This document shows positions 42,569 to 51,524 of a stretch of 64,000 bases of DNA, in pieces. Position numbers and translations under genes: made by a program. Under the pieces are notes generated by a model. That model saw only the letters and a list, made by a program, of their open reading frames with translations, was not told the origin of the DNA and made no database searches. Every line of letters starts with the position of its first letter. The stretch's first letter is position 1. Source of the stretch: an uncultured Bacteroidota bacterium. Its GTDB lineage: Bacteria; Bacteroidota; Bacteroidia; UKL13-3. The stretch is taken from NCBI GenBank assembly GCA_903850915.1, contig CAINMV010000009.1, positions 128,599-192,598 on the forward strand. The letters run 5' to 3'.

Positions 42569-44086
42569 TTAACGCGTTCTTCTGCTTGAATTGTTGCTCG
42601 TATTTCCTACACTACGGTTGCCTTCCACATGCGATGCTTGGCTGTTTGCTCTTGGACTCTCTGTTCGGGTAGTATTGGCTCTTGGTGTTTCACTTGGAGC
42701 CTTGGCTCGTGGTGTTTCATAACGTGGCGACTCAACCCTGGTGAGGGTGCTTCTAGTCTCTTGACGTACGTTTTCATTTCTAGAAGGAACACTTCGTGAA
42801 GGTTGTGTTTCATTATAATTTCTAGAATCCGAATTGCCAGCTTCGTATCGTGGACGTGCATTTCGTTGCTCTTGTCTTGGACTTTCAGTTCTAGGAGAGC
42901 TTCTTGGTTCTTCTCGTGGAGTCGTTGTTCTTGGTTCCTCGCGTGGGGCTGTGTATCTTGGTTCTTCGCGCGGAGTGCTAATTCTTGGTTCTTCGCGAGG
43001 TGCAGTATATCTTGGCTCTTCTTGAGGTGTGGTTGTTCTTTGCTCTTCTTGTGGTGCTGTATATCTTGGTTCTTCACGTGGCGTTGTGTTTCTTGGTTCT
43101 AACTTTGGAGTTGTAGTTTGTGGTGTTGCGTTTCGTGGAGTCGCATTGGGAGTTGATGCAGGAGCTTGATTTCTTGGGGTATTATTACGATCTCCAGTCC
43201 CAATAGGTGTTGCATTGGTCGGCTTTGAACCTCCCGATCCCGGCGTTGTCGGCGCTGTTGTTCCACTTGGTCGATTATTTCGGGTTGGGTCAGCAGGACT
43301 TCTTACCGGTAAGTTATTGGAGCCAGCGGAATGCGGACCATAATATGTTCCATTCGGATGGCTTACCCCCGAACCTCCCGAGCCAGAAGCACCTCCTTGA
43401 TTATTGGCTTGAAAATGATGGTCGTAGTAGTTGCTGCCGTAATATCCATTGCCATAAGAACCATAGCCGTAGCTGTTATAACGATAAGGATTAGAGTGAC
43501 ATCCATATCCATAATTATAAGGATTGTAGGAATATTGATAAGGATTATAATAGCCAAAATTACCCCAACATAAATTGGGTTGGTAATAGTAATTGTTGTA
43601 ATAAAACTGCGGATAATAAGAAGAATAACTCCAACTTCTATAATATGGATCGTAACCCCAGCCGTTGCTGTAAATGCTGCTACCCCAGAAATTAGGATTG
43701 TTGTTGTAATAATAATAATTGGTATAAGGCGAGCTGTAAAAACCAAAGCCAGAGTATGGGCTATAAAAACGTCGAATACGCGATGAGTACATGTAGTCAT
43801 CGTAATAATCGTATTCATCATAACTAGATGTTAGACTCGAATTGGTGTAAGTACTCTTTTTCTCAATATAGTCGCCATCTTCTTCCGTAGTTGTTGGATT
43901 CTTGTTTTCTAGAACAGGATCTGAATCATTTCTTTGTTTGTACTGTGTATTCATCGTCGGCGCTTTCGTGCTGATATCACTGTAAACGTCGTCGGTTACT
44001 CCTAATCTTGTGGTAGAGCAGGATTGAATTGCAAAGGCAAAAAAGGCCGTGCAAACAATGGATTGGATTTTGATGAGATTTTTCAT
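42569..44086 (-). CDS. Low-complexity lipoprotein with Tyr/Asn-rich region and 9/18-residue EPR repeats
   Basis: The 505-residue protein begins with a lipoprotein signal whose lipobox is IQSCS (Cys23). Residues about 95-230 are extremely rich in Tyr, Asn, Ser and Gly (SSYYPQFYYNNYYYQPNLCW). A Gly/Ser/Pro/Thr stretch follows (GTTAPTTPGSGGSKPTN). Residues about 330-400 hold eight 9-residue units of the type EPRYTAPRE, alternating with EPRTTTPRE. The tail is basic and Arg/Ser-rich (ARPRYEAGNSDSRNYNETQP). I recognise no enzymatic domain. Overall it looks like an extended, charged surface polymer or adhesin. It is divergent from proS. Confidence 0.85.
   Translation of the reverse strand: MKNLIKIQSIVCTAFFAFAIQSCSTTRLGVTDDVYSDISTKAPTMNTQYKQRNDSDPVLENKNPTTTEEDGDYIEKKSTYTNSSLTSSYDEYDYYDDYMYSSRIRRFYSPYSGFGFYSSPYTNYYYYNNNPNFWGSSIYSNGWGYDPYYRSWSYSSYYPQFYYNNYYYQPNLCWGNFGYYNPYQYSYNPYNYGYGCHSNPYRYNSYGYGSYGNGYYGSNYYDHHFQANNQGGASGSGGSGVSHPNGTYYGPHSAGSNNLPVRSPADPTRNNRPSGTTAPTTPGSGGSKPTNATPIGTGDRNNTPRNQAPASTPNATPRNATPQTTTPKLEPRNTTPREEPRYTAPQEEQRTTTPQEEPRYTAPREEPRISTPREEPRYTAPREEPRTTTPREEPRSSPRTESPRQEQRNARPRYEAGNSDSRNYNETQPSRSVPSRNENVRQETRSTLTRVESPRYETPRAKAPSETPRANTTRTESPRANSQASHVEGNRSVGNTSNNSSRRTR
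42884..43101 (-). repeat. 27-base coding repeat array with 54-base higher-order period
   Basis: Eight units of 27 bases encode EPRxxxPRE. Odd and even units differ consistently (YTA versus TTT, IST or NTT in the variable positions), giving an 18-residue super-unit. The array is in frame, without spacers. Confidence 0.9.
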
Positions 44087-44109
44087 TACAATGATCGATG
44101 AATTATTTT

Positions 44110-44117
44110 CAAAGTTA
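44110..44117 (-). promoter_or_regulatory. -7 element TAACTTTG (minus strand) of the EPR-repeat lipoprotein
   Basis: The reverse complement reads TAACTTTG, an exact TAnnTTTG match 24 bases upstream of the ATG at 44086. It is back to back with the proS element at 44129. Confidence 0.55.
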
Positions 44118-44128
44118 AAGACTTAAAT

Positions 44129-44136
44129 TAACTTTG
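44129..44136 (+). promoter_or_regulatory. -7 element TAACTTTG of proS
   Basis: Exact TAnnTTTG match about 98 bases before the proS ATG at 44234. It implies a leader of about 90 bases. Confidence 0.5.
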
Positions 44137-44233
44137 CAGTGTTGGTTTGATAATAATTTTTTAGTTCAATAAATTATAGTTTGCACTTCGATTGTTTCAA
44201 AACACATACCAACATCAATTTTTATTTGTTAAT

Positions 44234-45712
44234 ATGAGTGAATTTAAAAAAGTTAGTCGGTCAGAGAACTATTCAGAATGGTACAACTATATTGTTGATG
44301 CTGCCGAACTCGCACAGCATTCCGCAGTGAAAGGGTGCATGGTAATTAAGCCTTATGGTTATGCTATTTGGGAGAAAATGCAAGCCGACCTCGATAAGCG
44401 TTTTAAGGCAACAGGGCATAGCAATGCTTATTTTCCCTTGTTTATCCCTAAAAGCCTGTTCGAAGCAGAAGAAAAAAATGCTGAAGGCTTCGCCAAAGAA
44501 TGTGCGGTGGTAACGCATTATCGACTGAAAGCAGATCCTAATAATAAAGGCAAACTAATTGTTGATCCAGAAGCAAAGCTAACCGAGGAATTGGTTGTTC
44601 GACCAACTAGCGAAGCTATAATTTGGAATACTTATCGTGGATGGATTCAAAGTTATCGCGATCTCCCAATTTTAATCAATCAATGGGCAAATGTTGTGCG
44701 TTGGGAAATGCGAACACGTTTGTTTTTAAGAACTGCTGAGTTTTTATGGCAAGAAGGCCATACTGCGCATGCCACTAAAGATGAGGCGTTAGCGGAGACA
44801 AAGCAAATGCTAGAGGTCTATGCCTCTTTTGCTGAAGATATTATGGCAATGCCAGTTATTAAAGGGGTGAAAACAGCCAATGAACGTTTTGCAGGAGCCG
44901 ACGAAACCTTTTGTATCGAGGCTATGATGCAGGATGGAAAGGCCCTACAGGCTGGTACCTCCCATTTTTTAGGGCAAAATTTTGCCAAAGCCTTTGATGT
45001 TAAGTTTACTGGAAAAGATGGAAAGCAGGATTTTGTGTGGGCTACAAGTTGGGGCGTTAGTACGCGATTAATGGGTGCACTAATTATGACGCATAGCGAT
45101 GACGAAGGTTTGGTGTTGCCTCCAAAATTAGCACCAATTCAGGTGGTTATTGTTCCTATCTTTAGAAGCGAAGAAGACCTTGCCGCCATTGCTGCAAAGG
45201 TAGAAGTCATCAAATTTCAGTTAGAAGAAAAGGGAATAAGTGTAAAATTCGATCAACGTGACACTTTAAAGCCTGGATTTAAGTTTTCTGAATGGGAGCT
45301 AAAAGGTGTACCTGTGCGTTTGGCTATCGGTATGCGCGATCTTCAAAATAATACTATTGAAATTGCTCGTCGCGATACAAAGGAAAAAAAGTCGCTGAGC
45401 ATGGACAATCTAACACATGAAGTGCTTACCTTGTTGGATGATATTCAAAATAATTTATATCAACGTGCACTAAATTTTAGAAGTGAGCGCACTAAGGTGG
45501 TAAACTCCAAAGAAGAGTTTGTAAAGGTTTTGGATGAAGGCGGCTTTGCTCTTGCCCATTGGGATGGATTGAGCGAAACAGAAGACAAAATAAAGGAAGA
45601 GTTTAAGGCAACTATACGTTGTATTCCTTTGGATAATATCAGAGAGGTTGGGGTGTGTTTTTTTACAGGAAATCCAAGCCAGGAACGTGTTGTATTTGCT
45701 CGAGCATATTAA
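44234..45712 (+). CDS. proS: Prolyl-tRNA synthetase, archaeal/eukaryal type (ProS type 3)
   Basis: From the ATG at 44234 the protein has 492 residues; the track start at 44192 is TTG with a non-conserved 14-residue extension. It is the short form without the INS editing domain. Features are [20 protein letters not shown], the class II motif 2 region [20 protein letters not shown], motif 3-like [20 protein letters not shown], and the anticodon-binding domain with [14 protein letters not shown]. It charges tRNA-Pro. This type is usual in Bacteroidota, so it is not a sign of recent transfer. Confidence 0.96.
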   Translation: MSEFKKVSRSENYSEWYNYIVDAAELAQHSAVKGCMVIKPYGYAIWEKMQADLDKRFKATGHSNAYFPLFIPKSLFEAEEKNAEGFAKECAVVTHYRLKADPNNKGKLIVDPEAKLTEELVVRPTSEAIIWNTYRGWIQSYRDLPILINQWANVVRWEMRTRLFLRTAEFLWQEGHTAHATKDEALAETKQMLEVYASFAEDIMAMPVIKGVKTANERFAGADETFCIEAMMQDGKALQAGTSHFLGQNFAKAFDVKFTGKDGKQDFVWATSWGVSTRLMGALIMTHSDDEGLVLPPKLAPIQVVIVPIFRSEEDLAAIAAKVEVIKFQLEEKGISVKFDQRDTLKPGFKFSEWELKGVPVRLAIGMRDLQNNTIEIARRDTKEKKSLSMDNLTHEVLTLLDDIQNNLYQRALNFRSERTKVVNSKEEFVKVLDEGGFALAHWDGLSETEDKIKEEFKATIRCIPLDNIREVGVCFFTGNPSQERVVFARAY

Positions 45713-45736
45713 ACAATATATTTAATGTAACATTAC

Positions 45737-45775
45737 AAACCCGGATTATTCATTAGATAATCGGGGTTTTTATTT
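45737..45775 (+). terminator. Terminator of proS
   Basis: AAACCCGGATTAT pairs with ATAATCGGGGTTT (one G/G mismatch) around a 7-base loop, followed by a T-rich tail. Confidence 0.75.
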
Positions 45776-45857
45776 TAAAGTTATATTATTTTCGTATCAG
45801 CGGTTTTTTATTTCCATATTTGTCTCCAAATTTTTTTATTTAAAATCGAATCTTACT

Positions 45858-47201
45858 GTGGTTAATCTCGAGCGTAAAATATCTTTCTATGGTTTAACTA
45901 TGATTGCCGCAGGGTCTTGTATCGGATCCGGAATTTTTCGTGCACCAGCAGAAACAGCAACGTACTTGCCTAATGATGCTTGGCTATTAACGGCTTGGGT
46001 TGTAGGTGGGTTAATTGCCATGGCAGGGGCGTTATCGCTGGCAGAGTTGGGTGCAATGTTTCCGCAAGCTGGTGGTGTATATGTATATGTGCGCAAGGTT
46101 TACGGCGATGTTGCTGCATTCCTATATGGTTGGGCGAGTCTCACCGTTATTATTTCAGGTTCTTTGGCTGCGCTTGCTTTGGTATTTTCATCATATGTTG
46201 GAGCGCTGTTTAACCTAGTCGAAAACGAGAAGTTTGTTTTGTCGATAACTACCTTAATTGTTCTCTCTGTTGGAAATGTTTTTGGAGTAGGTATCGGAAA
46301 TGCGTTTTCAAGTGTTATCACTACCGTTAAACTTGTAGGGATTGTTGTGGTTATTCTGATTGGTATTACTTTAGGAAAAGAAAATGTTGACTTGAATTTT
46401 GAATTTGCCGGTTTTCAAAGCATAAGGCATCCGACTATGAATTTCTTCAGCGCTTTTGGGTTGTCTTGCGTAAGCATTTTCTTTTCTTATGGAGGGTTTC
46501 AGCATGCTTCGTTTTTAGCAGGCGAAGTAAAAGAGGCCAATAAAACATTGCCAAGGTCAATGATTTTGGGAACGCTGATTGTGATTATTATTTATATTAC
46601 TATTAATGTTGCGTACTTAAAGTTATTGCCCATCAAATTAATGGCAAGCTCGGATAAAGTGGCTAGTACGGCGGTATCAACTGTGTTAAGCTATGGTGGT
46701 ATTATGGTGACTATATTAATTGCCATTTCTATATTGGGTACAATCAGTATTTATTGTATGAGTGCTCCCCGGATTTATTTTGCATTGGCCCAAGATGGTT
46801 TGTTCTTTAAACAACTTGCTAAGGTACACTCAACATATAAAACACCGGCCAATGCTATTTTATTGCAATGTTTTATTGCTTGTGTTATTCTATTCTTTTG
46901 GAGGTCCTTTGAAGACGTTATTAATTATATCATCTTCATCGATTTTCTGTTTCTCGCTTTAGCTGTTTTTGGAGTAATTATACTTCGAAGAAGATTACCA
47001 CAACAACAACGTCCTTATCGAACTCTTGGATATCCAATTGTGCCTCTCGTATTTGTTTTTTTTACTGCATTTGTATTGGTTGTGACGTTTATCGAAAAAC
47101 CACTTACAGCATGGGTTGGCATTGGTTTTATGGCACTTGGATTTCTCGTGTATCTGTTTTTTAAGCGTTATTTTGCCAATGATGTGCATCACAAATTATA
47201 A
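45858..47201 (+). CDS. APC-family amino acid permease
   Basis: The 447-residue transporter has about 12 membrane helices. The first helix carries the APC substrate motif TMIAAGSCIGSGIFRAPA (about residues 14-31), and helix 6 has SCVSIFFSYGGFQHASFLAG. The start is GTG at 45858, chosen because the N-terminal LERKISFYGLTM is typical of the family. Helices end with a hydrophilic C-terminus (FKRYFANDVHHKL). It takes up amino acids, with specificity unknown. The trans-sulfuration gene begins 15 bases after it, so a sulfur amino acid such as cystathionine, methionine or cysteine is a possible substrate by context. Confidence 0.92.
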   Translation: MVNLERKISFYGLTMIAAGSCIGSGIFRAPAETATYLPNDAWLLTAWVVGGLIAMAGALSLAELGAMFPQAGGVYVYVRKVYGDVAAFLYGWASLTVIISGSLAALALVFSSYVGALFNLVENEKFVLSITTLIVLSVGNVFGVGIGNAFSSVITTVKLVGIVVVILIGITLGKENVDLNFEFAGFQSIRHPTMNFFSAFGLSCVSIFFSYGGFQHASFLAGEVKEANKTLPRSMILGTLIVIIIYITINVAYLKLLPIKLMASSDKVASTAVSTVLSYGGIMVTILIAISILGTISIYCMSAPRIYFALAQDGLFFKQLAKVHSTYKTPANAILLQCFIACVILFFWRSFEDVINYIIFIDFLFLALAVFGVIILRRRLPQQQRPYRTLGYPIVPLVFVFFTAFVLVVTFIEKPLTAWVGIGFMALGFLVYLFFKRYFANDVHHKL

Positions 47202-47216
47202 TTGTATTTTTAATTT

Positions 47217-48362
47217 ATGGACTTAAGTTATATTTTAAATCAGCTTGGAGAGGACCGCCATCAATATTATAATGCAGTGAGTCCACCGTTAATACAAACA
47301 AGTAATTTTGCTTTCGATACCGTTGCCGCTATGAAAGAGGCATTTACTGACGAGCAAAAGCATAGCATTTATACTCGAGGTAATAATCCAACGACTACCA
47401 TGTTGAGTCAAAAGATTGCGGCACTCGAAGGCACCGAAGATTGCCTTGTTTTGGCCAGTGGTGCTGCCGCTATTTCAATAGCTGTGATTTCACAATTAAA
47501 AGCAGGTGATCATGTGGTTTGTGTAAAGCATCCATACAGTTGGGCTTTTCATCTTTTCACTGAAATTCTGCCACGGTTTGGCATCTCCACCACTTTTGTT
47601 GATGGGTGCGAAACTGAAAATTTTAAGTTAGCGATATTGCCGAACACACGTTTGTTTTATCTCGAAAGTCCAACAACAATGTATTTGGAGTTGCAAGATT
47701 TAACTGCTGTTTGCCTGCTGGCAAAGTCGAATCAAATAAAAACCATTATTGATAATAGTTATTGTTCGCCATTGGGGCAGCAACCTGCCAAGTTTGGGGT
47801 CGACCTAGTAATACACTCGGCTACAAAATATATTAATGGACATAGCGATGTTGTCGCTGGGGTAATTTGCGGTTCATCGGTACTGATTCGAAAAATTTAT
47901 CTAAGTGAATATTTGAATTTTGGTGCTATTTGTTCTCCTTGGAATTCGTGGTTGATGTTACGATCGCTGCGAACCTTGCCATTACGAATTCGTCAGTCAT
48001 CAGAAAGTGGTCAAAAGGTAGTAAGTTATTTAGCCTCACATCCTAAAGTAGCGAGGGTTTACTATCCGCATCATCCGTCGCATCCACAATCTTTGTTAGC
48101 ACAAAAACAAATGAGTATTCCGATGGGGATGTTCTCTATAGAATTAAATACAAAAGACGAGGCTTCGATTGTGCGTTTTTGTGAGGGTTTAAATTACTTT
48201 CTAATGGCAGTAAGTTGGGGTGGGCATGAGTCGTTAATTATGCCAGCGTGTGCTTTTGGTTCTAAGAGTGAGTTGCCTATCAATTTCATTCGCTTTTATA
48301 TCGGCTTGGAAGAGGCTGATATACTAATTCAAGATCTCGAAGCTGCATTGGTCTTGATTTAA
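47217..48362 (+). CDS. Cys/Met metabolism PLP-dependent enzyme (cystathionine beta/gamma-lyase-like)
   Basis: The 381-residue enzyme belongs to the gamma-family of PLP enzymes. It shows YTRGNNPTTTMLSQKIAALE near the N-terminus, the cofactor-stacking region VKHPYSWAFHLF, IIDNSYCSPLGQQPAKFGVD, and the Schiff-base lysine Lys204 in HSATKYINGHSDVVAG. The family includes cystathionine beta-lyase, gamma-lyase, gamma-synthase and O-acetylhomoserine sulfhydrylase; motifs alone do not separate them here. It starts 15 bases after the permease and is probably co-transcribed with it. Confidence 0.9.
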   Translation: MDLSYILNQLGEDRHQYYNAVSPPLIQTSNFAFDTVAAMKEAFTDEQKHSIYTRGNNPTTTMLSQKIAALEGTEDCLVLASGAAAISIAVISQLKAGDHVVCVKHPYSWAFHLFTEILPRFGISTTFVDGCETENFKLAILPNTRLFYLESPTTMYLELQDLTAVCLLAKSNQIKTIIDNSYCSPLGQQPAKFGVDLVIHSATKYINGHSDVVAGVICGSSVLIRKIYLSEYLNFGAICSPWNSWLMLRSLRTLPLRIRQSSESGQKVVSYLASHPKVARVYYPHHPSHPQSLLAQKQMSIPMGMFSIELNTKDEASIVRFCEGLNYFLMAVSWGGHESLIMPACAFGSKSELPINFIRFYIGLEEADILIQDLEAALVLI

Positions 48363-48395
48363 AAACGGCAATGTCAATTGCTATTCTAATTAGAT

Positions 48396-48403
48396 TACCT
48401 TTG
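48396..48403 (+). promoter_or_regulatory. -7 element TACCTTTG of the THUMP methyltransferase gene
   Basis: Exact TAnnTTTG match 24 bases upstream of the ATG at 48427. Confidence 0.5.
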
Positions 48404-48426
48404 TAGTCTCTATTTTTATTGTAATC

Positions 48427-49614
48427 ATGCATTCTATTCACGACAATACTGAAATCTTTATTACTTGTCCCAATCGTTGTCAAATTTATCTCCAAAAAGA
48501 GCTTGAAGATCTCGGATATGAGCCGCTCGATTCATCTCGATCTGGCATTACCATCAAAGGATCTTGGAATGATTGTATTCGTTTAAATTTTCACCTCCGC
48601 ACGGCAGGGAAAGTTCTTTATAAAGTATCCACCTTTCGTGCTGTAAATAAAGATGAGTTTTATGCAGGAAGTAAAGCTATTGCTTGGGAAGAATTTTTGG
48701 ATATCGACAAGGAAATTACTGTTCAGTCGGTTACCAACAACGAAGAGATAGATAATACTATGTTTACTAATTTGCTTACCAAAGACGCCATTAACGATCG
48801 CTTTAGGAGTAAGGGGATGGAGCGATTAATTAGCAGTAAGGAGGGAAAGGAAGCAGTTGTATTTGTATTCTGGAGTAGTGGTGAAGCCTCAATTTATTTG
48901 GATACAAGTGGTGAAACTATTGCCAAGCATGGATATCGTAAAATAAGTTTCGTGGCGCCACTTTCGGAAGCCCTTGCAGCATCCATTATTTATAGTACCC
49001 AATGGAAGCACGATCAGCATTTTATTAACCCGATGTGTGGCGCTGGTACGTTAGCTATTGAAGCTGCATTAATGGCCACCAACAGGGCCAATGGCTTAAT
49101 GCGCAGCAATTATAGCTTCATGCATTTTAAAGGATATGATGAGAAGTTTTACGCACAAGTGCGAGAGGAGGCAAAACGAAATGCACTGCGCAGTATTAAA
49201 GGAAAAATTATTGCTACCGACTTCAGTAACGAAGCTATATATAATGCCAAAAGGAACGCACAAACTGCTGGTGTAGATCATTTAATTGAATTCGAATTGT
49301 GTAATTTCGAGGATACCCCAATACCAGAAGGGCAGGGTGTGGTTGTTCTTAATCCTCCTTACGGATTACGTGTGGGTGAGGAAACAGAGCTAATTGCTTT
49401 GTATAAAGGTATTGGCGACTTCTTTAAACAAAAATGTAAAGGCAAGTATGGTTATATTTTTACAGGTAATATGGACTTAGCCAAGAAAATTGGTCTGAAA
49501 GCGAAACGTAGGATTGAGTTTTTGAATGCAACTATTGAATGCCGCAATCTGGAATACGAGTTATACGACGGGACAAGGGCTGTTGAGAAAGTGAAGCCAG
49601 AATTAGAAAGCTAA
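48427..49614 (+). CDS. THUMP-domain class I RNA methyltransferase (RlmL-N/TrmN-like)
   Basis: The 395-residue protein has an N-terminal ferredoxin-like and THUMP region (residues about 1-165: FITCPNRCQIYLQKELEDLG, GMERLISSKEGKEAV). The C-terminal Rossmann methyltransferase has the SAM loop FINPMCGAGTLAIEAALMA and the catalytic NPPY motif in VVLNPPYGLRVG. This combination is that of the N-terminal half of RlmL (23S rRNA m2G2445) and related guanine-N2 enzymes. It is about half the length of E. coli RlmL, lacking the RlmK half. Its last four bases overlap the end of the convergent rhomboid gene. Confidence 0.9.
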   Translation: MHSIHDNTEIFITCPNRCQIYLQKELEDLGYEPLDSSRSGITIKGSWNDCIRLNFHLRTAGKVLYKVSTFRAVNKDEFYAGSKAIAWEEFLDIDKEITVQSVTNNEEIDNTMFTNLLTKDAINDRFRSKGMERLISSKEGKEAVVFVFWSSGEASIYLDTSGETIAKHGYRKISFVAPLSEALAASIIYSTQWKHDQHFINPMCGAGTLAIEAALMATNRANGLMRSNYSFMHFKGYDEKFYAQVREEAKRNALRSIKGKIIATDFSNEAIYNAKRNAQTAGVDHLIEFELCNFEDTPIPEGQGVVVLNPPYGLRVGEETELIALYKGIGDFFKQKCKGKYGYIFTGNMDLAKKIGLKAKRRIEFLNATIECRNLEYELYDGTRAVEKVKPELES

Positions 49615-50516
49615 TTTTGATCGCTAGCAGCAAATAATATTTCCTTCTCCGCTTTGTTAAGGCTATCGTAGCCACTTTTCGAAATTTTATCTAAAATCTC
49701 ATCTATCTCTTGCTGGTTGGGTTTGACTCCTTTTCTGTGGTATGGAGCCTCATTTCTTGGTGTAAAATTGCTTCTGCGGTGCACCACTTTTAATTTTGTT
49801 TTTGGTTTAAAAATGGTGGAAATTAGATCAATGAAATTGTCGATGTAGGCATGTTTGTAAATATCTTTGATATAGAAATATCCAAATATAGCACCTGCCA
49901 AATGGGTGACGTGACCGCCCCAATTGTCGCCATTGGCCAAGCTTAAAAGGTCGATTAAAAAGTAAAAAATAAATATATATTTTAATCGAATGTTAAAAAC
50001 AAATACCCTCAAGCTATAATCTGGAAGTAGGGTGGCAGCAGCTGCGAGAACTGCCATTACAGCGCCAGAGGCTCCAACAGTGTAGCCAATCGGATATTCA
50101 TTAACGGCAAAACGCAGTATTTGATATGCCGCGATTTCTGCAATTCCACTTATTACAATACCTGCAAAAAAAACGGTAAGTAGCTTTTTATTACCCAAGT
50201 ACTCTTGTAAAATATTGCCGAAATAATACAAGAATAGCATGTTGTAAATAATATGCCAAAAGTCGTTATGCAAAAAACCATAGGTTAGTAAGGTCCAAGG
50301 TCTCCAAACGAGCTCTTCAATATGAATGGGAAGTGCGAAAAAACGATACACCACATTGAAGTCAAAGCGAAAGAGTTTACTAAAAAGAAAGGTGAAATTG
50401 AATGGGCCACCATTAAGCAATAAAAATGCAATAATATTGGCAACTATTAGTTTAGGCACCAAATTTTTTTGCTTTTCGAAGGTGTTTTTCACATCGCCCC
50501 AAATGCTATCAAACAT
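49611..50516 (-). CDS. Rhomboid-family intramembrane serine protease with DUF6576-like tail
   Basis: The 301-residue protein has six membrane helices with the catalytic serine in GYTVGASGAVMAVLAA and the catalytic histidine in WGGHVTHLAGAIFGY, plus the conserved EELVWRPWTLLTYGFLHNDF loop. The C-terminal 75 residues are soluble (GVKPNQQEIDEILDKISKSG, YDSLNKAEKEILFAASDQN) and resemble the DUF6576 extension found on Bacteroidota rhomboids. Such proteases cut membrane proteins within their transmembrane helices; substrates are unknown. A second rhomboid lies just upstream on the same strand. Confidence 0.93.
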   Translation of the reverse strand: MFDSIWGDVKNTFEKQKNLVPKLIVANIIAFLLLNGGPFNFTFLFSKLFRFDFNVVYRFFALPIHIEELVWRPWTLLTYGFLHNDFWHIIYNMLFLYYFGNILQEYLGNKKLLTVFFAGIVISGIAEIAAYQILRFAVNEYPIGYTVGASGAVMAVLAAAATLLPDYSLRVFVFNIRLKYIFIFYFLIDLLSLANGDNWGGHVTHLAGAIFGYFYIKDIYKHAYIDNFIDLISTIFKPKTKLKVVHRRSNFTPRNEAPYHRKGVKPNQQEIDEILDKISKSGYDSLNKAEKEILFAASDQN

Positions 50517-50542
50517 ATTTTTTATCGTTATTTATTTTAATA

Positions 50543-50550
50543 CAAATTTA
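50543..50550 (-). promoter_or_regulatory. -7 element TAAATTTG (minus strand) of the downstream rhomboid gene
   Basis: The reverse complement reads TAAATTTG, an exact TAnnTTTG match 27 bases upstream of the ATG at 50516. It indicates the two rhomboids have separate promoters. Confidence 0.5.
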
Positions 50551-50681
50551 AGAAAGAAAAGTTACGGAGTAGAGGAATGTTTTCTTAATATTTTATATGA
50601 AATTTGTCTTTAAAGAAAATCATAGGTAATTTATTTCGAGCCCATCTAAGTTTAAGAGCACTTTTCTAAGGCCATCTTTTA

Positions 50682-51323
50682 TTAATAGAGCGTCCTTCTG
50701 TTACTCTTCCTCCAATATAAAAGAGTTAATAGGCCAGCTGCCATACCACCTAAATGTGCAAAATGTCCCACATTGTCAAGATTAAGCAATCCGAAAATAA
50801 GGTCGTAGCCTGCAAAAATTAACGCTAGATTTTTTATTTTGATAGGAATAGGAATAGGTATAATCATAAACTCAGTGCTTGGGAAAAGGAAGCTGTAACC
50901 CACCAATAGACCAGAAACAGCACCGGAGGCTCCAATGGAATAGGAGTAAAGATCAACAAGGCCTGCATATCCAGCAGTCCAACTTAAGACTACCGAACCT
51001 AAGCCACATATAAAATAAAAGAGGATGAAACGCTTCGTATCCCAAACATTTTCGAGCTTGGTGCCAAAAAGCCAAAGTCCGTACATGTTCACTGCTATAT
51101 GCATAAAACCTTCATGCATAAACATGTGGGTGAATATTTGATACCACTTAAATTCAGGTGTAGTAGGGAAATACAAACCTAGCATTTGACGCAAGTCTAC
51201 AGGGGATTCCTGATGTGCGGTTTGTTTGGCAAAGGCCCATGTAGCAAGGAATAAAATGCCGTTGATGAGTATTAAATTTAACACTCCTTTAGTTATCCTT
51301 GCCGGTCGAAACTGTTGATACAT
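50682..51323 (-). CDS. Rhomboid-family intramembrane serine protease
   Basis: The 213-residue protein is a compact six-helix rhomboid with the catalytic serine in SYSIGASGAVSGLLVGYS and the histidine in VGHFAHLGGMAAGLL. The loop FTHMFMHEGFMHIAVNMYGL holds the conserved HxxxxHxxxN pattern. It lacks the C-terminal extension of its neighbour. The two genes differ enough in sequence to be old paralogues. The promoter lies directly before the ATG. Confidence 0.93.
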   Translation of the reverse strand: MYQQFRPARITKGVLNLILINGILFLATWAFAKQTAHQESPVDLRQMLGLYFPTTPEFKWYQIFTHMFMHEGFMHIAVNMYGLWLFGTKLENVWDTKRFILFYFICGLGSVVLSWTAGYAGLVDLYSYSIGASGAVSGLLVGYSFLFPSTEFMIIPIPIPIKIKNLALIFAGYDLIFGLLNLDNVGHFAHLGGMAAGLLTLLYWRKSNRRTLY

Positions 51324-51330
51324 TGTGGTG

Positions 51331-51338
51331 CAAAGTTA
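51331..51338 (-). promoter_or_regulatory. -7 element TAACTTTG (minus strand) of the upstream rhomboid gene
   Basis: The reverse complement reads TAACTTTG, an exact match ending 8 bases before the ATG at 51323, so a leaderless mRNA is predicted. Confidence 0.6.
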
Positions 51339-51510
51339 GAATAATTGCAAGGTATTGCTTAAAAAAACTATTTTTTATTGTTAAATGAGTCGCATTTTAG
51401 TTTCGCTATCTCCGAGTTCAGCCAAGTAGGGCAGGAAATTAGCAAGGTAGATTGTTCGTGTTTTTAACGTTAAACACACAATGTATTGTATCTAAAGAAG
51501 GAGAATTTAC

Positions 51511-51518
51511 TATCTTTG
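51511..51518 (+). promoter_or_regulatory. -7 element TATCTTTG of ispH
   Basis: Exact TAnnTTTG match ending 7 bases before the ATG at 51525. It rules out the upstream TTG start in the ORF track if it is the promoter. Confidence 0.6.
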
Positions 51519-51524
51519 TATCCT

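Noticed and set aside
42884-43101. Short regular repeats that could look like a CRISPR array
   Set aside because: Units are contiguous 27-base in-frame coding repeats inside a long ORF, with no spacers and no cas genes nearby.
43207-43821. ORFs rich in Ile/Thr or Leu on either strand over the Tyr/Asn-rich region (43207, 43331, 43363, 43580)
   Set aside because: They are frame shadows of the low-complexity lipoprotein gene; none has a plausible start or a recognisable protein.
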